Assembly: GCA_002377605.1 (NCBI GenBank)
Contig: DFQD01000201.1
Location: 10,753-15,840 of the forward strand
Source: Gammaproteobacteria bacterium UBA3498
GTDB lineage: Bacteria; Pseudomonadota; Gammaproteobacteria; Pseudomonadales; Pseudohongiellaceae
Reading direction: 5' to 3'
Length of the DNA stretch: 5,088 nucleotides
Both the position numbers and the translations under genes were made by a program. Below the pieces are notes generated by a model that worked only from the letters and a program-made list of their open reading frames with translations, had not been told where the DNA came from and made no database searches. Shown here piece by piece: positions 1 through 4,304 of this stretch; position 1 is the first letter of the stretch; the number at the start of each line of letters is the position of its first letter.

Positions 1-65
1 GCATGCTGCATCTGTGCATCACGATTTAAGTTATAGAGGAATTTTTGAACCTGATAGAGACTCAT
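1..65 (-). CDS. Probable LigA-type small subunit of an extradiol dioxygenase (5' fragment, cut by window edge)
   Basis: An ATG at 65-63 opens a leftward reading frame that runs off the left edge, giving 21 complete codons that begin MSLYQVQKFLYNLNRDAQMQ. It starts 3 bp after the hpaE stop (TAA at 71-69), and an AAGAG-like ribosome-binding motif lies in the end of hpaE, so it looks like the next gene of the operon. The pattern of an aromatic residue, then VQK-LY-LNRD, recalls the N-terminus of the LigA family, the small alpha subunit or domain of class III extradiol dioxygenases such as protocatechuate 4,5-dioxygenase. In this context a LigA-LigB-like pair would cleave homoprotocatechuate to 5-carboxymethyl-2-hydroxymuconate semialdehyde, the substrate of the adjacent HpaE. 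The family call rests on about 20 residues and on context. The open frame and tight spacing are seen directly; the function is inferred. Confidence 0.5.
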   Translation of the reverse strand, partial: MSLYQVQKFLYNLNRDAQMQH

Positions 66-68
66 TAG

Positions 69-1595
69 TTAACTCTTGGCAAGTTGTGGTATTGCGTGAT
101 CATTGGTAGCAATACAAACATTTTTCGTTTCCATATAGAAATCGAAACTGTAATCGCCACCATCACGTCCAATACCGCTAGCTTTCATTCCACCAAACGG
201 CGAGGGCAAGTGACGATTATTTTCGGAGTTAACCCAGATCATACCCACGTCTAAATCTCGCCCCAATCGAATGCAACGCCCGGAATCACCAGTCCATATA
301 TAACCTGCCAGGCCATAACGCACACCGTTAGCGATCTCAATCGCTTCTGCCTCGTCCTCGAATTCAATCGCGGTGAGAACCGGACCGAAAATTTCTTCCT
401 GCGCTATACGCATCGAGTTACTTGCATTCGTAAAAAGTGTTGGCTCTACGTAGCATCCTTTTCCGTCCACATCACTCTTGTTGCCGCCGATGGCAATCGT
501 CGCACCATCGTCTTTTGCAATATCAAAATAAGAAGCAACTTTTTCGCGGTGCTTTTCATGGATAAGAGGGCCAACTTCCGTAGAAGGATTCAATGGATGA
601 CCAACATTTAGTGCAGCTACTCGCGTCTTAACTTTTTCAACAAATTCTTCAGCAATAGATTTTTGAATAAGCAAACGACTGGAAGATGTACAGCGTTCAC
701 CATTGAGGCTGTAAATCATAAACACAACTGCATCTAAGGCACGATCCAAATCTGCGTCATCGAAAACGATAACAGGATTCTTACCGCCAAGTTCGAAATG
801 GACACGCTTTAGAGTATCAGCTCCCTGTTTCATGATTTCGCTGCCAGTTTGCGATTCACCCACAAATGCGATGGCTTTAATGGCTTTGTGCTCTGTTAAT
901 GCTTTGCCTGCAATTTCGCCAACACCATGTACTGTGTTGACAACCCCTGCCGGTAACCCTGCCTCATGCATGATCTTCACTAACAAGGCTGCAGTACAAG
1001 GTGACCATTCCGCTGGTTTATGCACTACTGTACAACCCGCTGCCAATGCTGGTGCGATCTTCCAGGTTGATAGCATGAATGGCGTGTTCCAGGGAGTGAT
1101 TATACCAACCGGACCGATTGGCTGGCGCAAGCTATAGTTTATGTGCTTCTGCGCTGGCAAAGAAAGACCATCACGAGCATTTGGCGCCATATCAGCAAAG
1201 AAACGATAGTTTTCGGCACCGCGAATTGCGGCTTTACTCATAAATCGCAGGGGTTGGCCAGTGTCCCAACTCTCCACCAGGGCAATGGCTTCCGCATTGG
1301 TAACGATTGCATCGGCAATAGCATGAAGCAACTCTCTTCTTTGCTTTCCAGGCATCGCAGCCCAATCATCGAAAGCTTCTGCTGCGGCGTTGCAAGCAGT
1401 GTCAATATCTTCCGCAGTACCTGCTGCAACTTCTCCAATATAAGAATCGTCAATAGGAGAATTGTTGCTAAAGGTTTCACCGGTACTTGAAGCTACCCAT
1501 TGGCTATTAATGAAATGTCGAATAGGTTGCTGTGAAAACTCTGCAAGCAGTGGTGATAGTTTTTCTAAGTTTTCATTGAGTTGTTCCTGGCTCAC
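69..1595 (-). CDS. hpaE: 5-carboxymethyl-2-hydroxymuconate semialdehyde dehydrogenase (HpaE)
   Basis: This cytoplasmic NAD(P)-dependent aldehyde dehydrogenase oxidises the semialdehyde made by homoprotocatechuate ring cleavage to 5-carboxymethyl-2-hydroxymuconate. All catalytic elements of the family are present in the 508 residues: oxyanion Asn170 in PWNTPF, cofactor-binding Lys193 in VHKPAEWSP, the FVGESQTG nucleotide-binding loop at 244-251, general-base Glu268 in FELGGKNP, nucleophile Cys302 in GERCTSSSR, and Glu401 in EEIFGPV. The stretch around 161-200 (GIITPWNTPFMLSTWKIAPA) is characteristic of HpaE rather than betaine or succinic-semialdehyde dehydrogenases. The length is slightly above the roughly 490 residues usual for HpaE because of about 20 extra N-terminal residues. 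The start codon is GTG, sharing GTGA with the hpaF stop and preceded by a good Shine-Dalgarno site, so translation is probably coupled to hpaF. The next gene leftward begins 3 bp after its stop. Confidence 0.93.
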   Translation of the reverse strand: MSQEQLNENLEKLSPLLAEFSQQPIRHFINSQWVASSTGETFSNNSPIDDSYIGEVAAGTAEDIDTACNAAAEAFDDWAAMPGKQRRELLHAIADAIVTNAEAIALVESWDTGQPLRFMSKAAIRGAENYRFFADMAPNARDGLSLPAQKHINYSLRQPIGPVGIITPWNTPFMLSTWKIAPALAAGCTVVHKPAEWSPCTAALLVKIMHEAGLPAGVVNTVHGVGEIAGKALTEHKAIKAIAFVGESQTGSEIMKQGADTLKRVHFELGGKNPVIVFDDADLDRALDAVVFMIYSLNGERCTSSSRLLIQKSIAEEFVEKVKTRVAALNVGHPLNPSTEVGPLIHEKHREKVASYFDIAKDDGATIAIGGNKSDVDGKGCYVEPTLFTNASNSMRIAQEEIFGPVLTAIEFEDEAEAIEIANGVRYGLAGYIWTGDSGRCIRLGRDLDVGMIWVNSENNRHLPSPFGGMKASGIGRDGGDYSFDFYMETKNVCIATNDHAIPQLAKS

Positions 1596-1990
1596 GAAGA
1601 ACTTCCTCTTTCCCTCATAAACTCAGGCACTTTGTTTCGATTCCAGCGCATGTCTGCTTCTATTTCTTGTATTTCATAGGAAAGTGCAAGTGGAGCATTA
1701 CCTAATTGTTCATCGACATAGTCACAAAGACAGTCCATGAGTTCCTGGCCCATTTGCTTGCGTACTTCCATTGAACGTCCTTCCGCTATTCTCAGGTATA
1801 CGGCGATAAATCCAAAGTCCCCAGATTCATCGGCGACCATTGTGTGTGAAGCTGTATACACACGGGTTCGAATGCCACCAAGGGCAAGTGCTTCCTGTTT
1901 GGCGGCACATTGGTGTAAGGCCTGAACCAGACCTTCCATATCGAGCATTTTCTCAATATTGGGAGAGACCTCCACAATTTGATGAGGCAT
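1592..1990 (-). CDS. hpaF: 5-carboxymethyl-2-hydroxymuconate delta-isomerase (HpaF, CHMI)
   Basis: This small cytosolic enzyme of the tautomerase superfamily converts the 5-carboxymethyl-2-hydroxymuconate made by HpaE to its oxo tautomer (5-oxopent-3-ene-1,2,5-tricarboxylate) before decarboxylation. The sequence begins Met-Pro-His, so removal of Met exposes the N-terminal proline that serves as catalytic base in CHMI. It follows the E. coli HpaF pattern: MPHxIVEVSPNI at the start, GGIRTRV at 38-44 with candidate substrate-carboxylate-binding arginines Arg41 and Arg43, then GRSMEVRKQMGQELMD (71-86) and LALSYEIQEI (101-110). At 132 residues it is a few longer than the E. coli enzyme (about 126), with a polar Ser-rich tail. 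It is the first gene of the leftward operon, directly next to the divergent control region. The motif upstream of its ATG is only a weak ribosome-binding site (TTAGG about 10 nt away). The family call is firm. Confidence 0.93.
   Translation of the reverse strand: MPHQIVEVSPNIEKMLDMEGLVQALHQCAAKQEALALGGIRTRVYTASHTMVADESGDFGFIAVYLRIAEGRSMEVRKQMGQELMDCLCDYVDEQLGNAPLALSYEIQEIEADMRWNRNKVPEFMRERGSSS
1603..1608 (-). promoter_or_regulatory. Ribosome-binding site deciding the GTG start of hpaE
   Basis: On the minus strand GAGGAA lies 7 nt before the GTG at 1595-1593, inside the last codons of hpaF. No in-frame ATG lies near the expected N-terminus of HpaE, so this site supports the GTG start and the 4-bp stop/start overlap. 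Confidence 0.75.
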
Positions 1991-2015
1991 AGAGAATAAA
2001 CCTAAAAGGGTGGAA

Positions 2016-2044
2016 TTGATTTTTTATATTACTTAATATATTAA
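2016..2044 (+). promoter_or_regulatory. Candidate sigma70 promoter for the FAH-hpaR-dapA-like operon
   Basis: TTGATT at 2016-2021 is followed, after a 17-bp AT-rich spacer, by TATTAA at 2039-2044. The predicted transcript would start near 2051, leaving an untranslated leader of about 50 nt before the ATG at 2101. The -10 element overlaps the central dyad, so a protein bound there would block it. The call rests on consensus matching by eye in an AT-rich stretch, so the exact boxes are uncertain. Confidence 0.45.
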
Positions 2045-2053
2045 ATAAATCAA
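2023..2053 (-). promoter_or_regulatory. Candidate sigma70 promoter for the hpaF-hpaE operon
   Basis: On the minus strand TTGATT (2053-2048) is followed by TAATAT at 2031-2026 with a 16-bp spacer, or by TATAAA at 2028-2023 with a longer 19-bp spacer. Transcription would start near 2016-2020, about 25-30 nt before the hpaF ATG at 1990. It interleaves with the rightward promoter, with both -10 elements lying between the two -35 elements. The boxes are assigned by eye. Confidence 0.4.
2029..2048. promoter_or_regulatory. 20-bp near-perfect dyad, candidate HpaR operator
   Basis: The core TTAATATATTAA (2033-2044) is a perfect 12-bp palindrome. The symmetry extends outward as TTA (2029-2031) against TAA (2046-2048), interrupted by one mismatched pair (2032/2045), so 9 of 10 base pairs are symmetric. 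MarR-family dimers typically bind dyads of about this size overlapping promoter elements, and an HpaR-type gene lies 1 kb away. It covers the -10 of the rightward promoter and the spacer of the leftward one, so one bound dimer could silence both operons. AT-rich DNA yields such palindromes by chance more easily, so binding remains inferred. Confidence 0.5.
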
Positions 2054-2073
2054 CATATCTCCTATTGGCCGAA

Positions 2074-2087
2074 GAGTGTTAAGACTC
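2074..2087. promoter_or_regulatory. Short dyad before the FAH-family start
   Basis: GAGTGTTAAGACTC is symmetric at 6 of 7 pairs and ends 13 bp before the ATG at 2101, in the predicted untranslated leader. It could be a second operator half-region or a small hairpin near the ribosome-binding zone, where no clear Shine-Dalgarno motif is visible. It is short enough to be a chance occurrence. Confidence 0.25.
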
Positions 2088-2100
2088 CTGACAGAGCGCT

Positions 2101-2973
2101 ATGAAATTTCTTAGTTTTAAACATGACGGGCAAGACTTCTTCGGCGGCATAACCGAGAGTGGAAACCAGCCTGCCATTGTCAACCTGAGTAAGCGTGCTT
2201 CGGATTTATCAGACTTAAGAGATGTCATTCGAAATGATCGGCTAAACGAATTGGCAGAGCTAGTACGAAGTAGTGATGCCGACCTTTCCTTTGATGACAT
2301 TGAGCTGGCTCCTACCATCCCAAACCCTGAGAAGATTATTTGCATAGGAGTTAACTATGCAAATCGTAATGCAGAATATAAAGACGGTAGTGAACTTCCT
2401 AAATATCCCAGTGTGTTCATGCGCAACCGGGAGTCTCTGGTGGGACATAAACAAGATATTTTGAATCCCCCGGAATCAGATCAATTGGATTACGAGGGCG
2501 AAATTGTCTTGGTCATAGGGAAAGATGGAAGGCGAATTCCTGAAACTGAGGCTCATGATTACATCGCAGGTATGACCATCATGAATGAAGGTTCGGTGCG
2601 AGATTACTTAAGACATGCAAAGTTTAATGTGACCCAGGGGAAAAACTTTGAGAAATCCGGTTCACTTGGCCCCTGGATGGTAACGCCTGATGAGTTAGAT
2701 CCAATGGGCCAACTGCAAGTTATTACTCGTGTAAACGGTGAAGAACGCCAAAACGACGTTACTGACAACTTGATGTTCCCTTTTCGTTTTCTTATTTCCT
2801 ATTTGTCTACGTTTTATCGATTAAAGCCCGGAGACATTATCGCTACCGGAACACCCAATGGTGCAGGCGCTCGCTTTGATCCTCCAAAGTATTTGAGAGA
2901 GGGAGATGTTGTGGAAGTGGAAGTTCCAGGAATTGGCATCCTGAACAATTCAATCATAGACGAAGTGGTCTAG
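2101..2973 (+). CDS. Fumarylacetoacetate hydrolase family protein, probable single-domain HpaG-type decarboxylase/isomerase
   Basis: In this pathway the FAH-fold enzyme HpaG decarboxylates 5-oxopent-3-ene-1,2,5-tricarboxylate and isomerises the product to 2-oxohept-3-ene-1,7-dioate. The protein has a short N-terminal region (1-70) and then the FAH catalytic fold: CIGVNYANRNAEY (81-93), metal-ligand pair Glu132/Glu134 in DYEGEIVLVIG, MNEGSVRDY (161-169), TQGKNF with Lys181, and GTPNGAG (250-256). At 290 residues it is one FAH unit, whereas enterobacterial HpaG is a tandem two-domain protein of about 430. Two usual active-site positions differ: the His of the NYxxH motif is Arg89, and the third metal ligand (usually Asp in NDxSxRD) is Glu163. 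I recall similar NEG and NYANRN motifs in relatives, so these are probably subfamily traits rather than damage. It is the first gene of the rightward operon. The fold is certain; the exact reaction is inferred from neighbours. Confidence 0.82.
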   Translation: MKFLSFKHDGQDFFGGITESGNQPAIVNLSKRASDLSDLRDVIRNDRLNELAELVRSSDADLSFDDIELAPTIPNPEKIICIGVNYANRNAEYKDGSELPKYPSVFMRNRESLVGHKQDILNPPESDQLDYEGEIVLVIGKDGRRIPETEAHDYIAGMTIMNEGSVRDYLRHAKFNVTQGKNFEKSGSLGPWMVTPDELDPMGQLQVITRVNGEERQNDVTDNLMFPFRFLISYLSTFYRLKPGDIIATGTPNGAGARFDPPKYLREGDVVEVEVPGIGILNNSIIDEVV

Positions 2974-2989
2974 TTTTCGATTCTTAACA

Positions 2990-3427
2990 ATGGAAAAACT
3001 AAGAAACATTAATCGGAGTCTCCCGATGCAGCTTTTACATGCAAGAGAATCAGCAATGTCATTGTTTCGACCAATGCTCAGATCATTCGGTATGACCGAT
3101 CAACAATGGCGCGTAATTCGAGTTCTTGCAGCCAAAAAAAACATCGAGGCGTTTGAGCTCTCCAAACAGAGTATGATTCTTCCACCTAGCCTTACTCGTA
3201 TATTAAGGAACCTGGAAGAAGATGGTTTGATAAAACGAGCGATTTATAAACAAGATCAACGCAAAGTACTAATTAATCTCACCGCCAAAGGCAGGAAAAA
3301 ATATCGACAAATCGTTCCTGAATCAGAAAGGATTTATCGATCAATCGAAAAAACCATAGGTAAAAAAGAATTGGATGAGTTGCTAAAACGACTCTTTTAC
3401 CTCAATCAAAGTTTAGAGAATGAATAG
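2990..3427 (+). CDS. hpaR: MarR-family transcriptional regulator of homoprotocatechuate degradation (HpaR)
   Basis: HpaR proteins are MarR-type dimeric winged-helix repressors that release DNA when pathway aromatics such as 4-hydroxyphenylacetate or homoprotocatechuate are present. The 145-residue protein has the usual length. Its N-terminal segment SLPMQLLHARESAMSLFRP (10-28), followed by TDQQWRVIRVLA (36-47), closely matches the E. coli HpaR pattern. The recognition-helix region is about 62-82 (ILPPSLTRILRNLEEDGLI), and the wing carries the MarR signature DQRKVLINLTAKG (89-101). It lies 16 bp after the FAH-family stop, with no good Shine-Dalgarno site visible, and overlaps the next gene by 8 bp, so it is cotranscribed with enzymes it probably controls. 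A likely target is the dyad at 2029-2048, which would make the system autoregulated. Family assignment is strong; effector and operator are inferred. Confidence 0.88.
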   Translation: MEKLRNINRSLPMQLLHARESAMSLFRPMLRSFGMTDQQWRVIRVLAAKKNIEAFELSKQSMILPPSLTRILRNLEEDGLIKRAIYKQDQRKVLINLTAKGRKKYRQIVPESERIYRSIEKTIGKKELDELLKRLFYLNQSLENE

Positions 3428-4304
3428 CGAAATAAAAGGGTCTATCCCTCCGGTGATTACTCCATTTAAAAATGGGGAAATCGATCTGGACACCTACAGG
3501 AGACTCATCAAGTTTCATGTGGCTGAAGGCTCACATGGCATATTGGTGAATGGCACTTCTGCGGAACCTTCGACGCTTACTACAGAAGAAAGAAACACGC
3601 TGGTTGATGTGGCCATTGCAACCGCTGAAAAATCAGTACCGATTGTGGCGGCAACTGGCTCGCAATCCCTATTCGAAACCAAAGTACTTACTGATCATGC
3701 TGTTAGCGCTGGCGCCGACGCGCTATTAATCGTCACTCCCTATTATATCCGCCCTCCACAAAGAGGAATTATCGACTATTACCTAGAGGTAACCATAGAT
3801 GTAGATATCCCCTGGATGATTTATCACATTCCAGGGCGTGCCGCCGTATCTATTACCATCGACACTATCAAAGAGCTAAAAGATAGATCGCCAAACTTTG
3901 TCGGCATGAAACATGCGGTAAACGATCTCGGTTTTGTATCCGAGTGCCTGGCAGAGTTTCCGAATTTTAAGGTCTTTGTAGGATTGGAAGAACTCAGTTT
4001 TCCGGAACTGGCAATCGGTGCAGTTGGTCTTATGAATGCAGTAGGAAACTTGCGTCCGAAAATTCTTGCAGATATGTGCCAGGCAGTGTGGGATAACGAT
4101 CTGGAAAAAGGCAAAAAACTTCATCACCAATTATTCGAACTAAATCAGTCAGTTTTCTATGATACTAACCCCATCCCAATTAAATACATGATGAAACGGA
4201 TGGGCTTGCTACCGAATAACGAGCATCGCTTGCCAATGTCACCAGCGACTCCTGAATTAGAGAAAAGACTAGAAGAGGTTCTAGTCCGAGCGAAGTTAAT
4301 TTAG
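3420..4304 (+). CDS. DapA-superfamily class I lyase, probable 2-oxo-acid aldolase of the hpa pathway
   Basis: This 294-residue protein has the TIM-barrel architecture of the dihydrodipicolinate synthase / N-acetylneuraminate lyase superfamily, which forms a Schiff base with pyruvate or another 2-oxo acid. Lys164 in VGMKHA is the Schiff-base lysine. Tyr135 and Arg140 in YHIPGR match the catalytic Tyr and substrate-binding Arg of DapA. GTSAEP (45-50) replaces the GTTGE carboxylate-binding loop, and PYYIRPPQRG (107-116) carries the second Tyr motif. It overlaps hpaR by 8 bp (ATGAATAG), and its stop overlaps the convergent gene. Automated tools would probably call it dihydrodipicolinate synthase, but position in an hpa operon argues against lysine biosynthesis. 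The likely role is cleavage of 4-hydroxy-2-oxoheptanedioate, or hydration plus cleavage of 2-oxohept-3-enedioate, to pyruvate and succinic semialdehyde, replacing metal-dependent HpaI. The superfamily is certain and the active site intact; the substrate is inferred. Confidence 0.85.
   Translation: MNSEIKGSIPPVITPFKNGEIDLDTYRRLIKFHVAEGSHGILVNGTSAEPSTLTTEERNTLVDVAIATAEKSVPIVAATGSQSLFETKVLTDHAVSAGADALLIVTPYYIRPPQRGIIDYYLEVTIDVDIPWMIYHIPGRAAVSITIDTIKELKDRSPNFVGMKHAVNDLGFVSECLAEFPNFKVFVGLEELSFPELAIGAVGLMNAVGNLRPKILADMCQAVWDNDLEKGKKLHHQLFELNQSVFYDTNPIPIKYMMKRMGLLPNNEHRLPMSPATPELEKRLEEVLVRAKLI
4262..4286 (-). terminator. Candidate intrinsic terminator of the TIM-barrel gene, inside the DapA-like coding sequence
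   Basis: Arms GACTAGAA (4267-4274) and TTCTAGTC (4279-4286) form a perfect 8-bp stem with a 4-nt loop. Read on the minus strand, the hairpin is followed directly by TTTTCTC, and it begins 10 nt after the TAA (4298-4296) of the leftward gene. On the plus strand no T-run follows, so it should act only leftward. The stem is only 3/8 GC, so strength is probably modest. Confidence 0.55.

Larger units (their letters stand above)
1991..2100. promoter_or_regulatory. Divergent control region between hpaF and the FAH-family gene
   Basis: This is the only substantial intergenic space in the window: 110 bp between the starts of two divergent operons. Its centre, about 2018-2056, is strongly AT-rich compared with the flanking genes. 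It contains candidate promoters in both directions, a 20-bp dyad over the promoter core, and a second smaller dyad close to the rightward start. An in-frame stop at 2089-2091 rules out a longer FAH-family start. A shared region controlled by the linked MarR-type regulator is typical of hpa clusters; binding here is inferred. Confidence 0.8.

Noticed and set aside
832..1490. Plus-strand open frames of about 100-115 codons opposite hpaE
   Set aside because: They lie wholly within hpaE, have no recognisable domain or ribosome-binding site, and show the low-complexity composition of antisense shadow frames.
1991..2100. Possible small RNA or riboswitch in the divergent spacer
   Set aside because: At 110 bp the spacer is largely accounted for by two promoters and a dyad. 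The symmetric elements are AT-rich and too weak to suggest a structured RNA.
3420..4304. Reading the DapA-like gene as lysine-pathway dihydrodipicolinate synthase
   Set aside because: The GTSAEP loop replaces the usual GTTGE, and the gene is embedded by overlap in an hpa operon with its regulator. Only the superfamily, not the lysine role, is supported.
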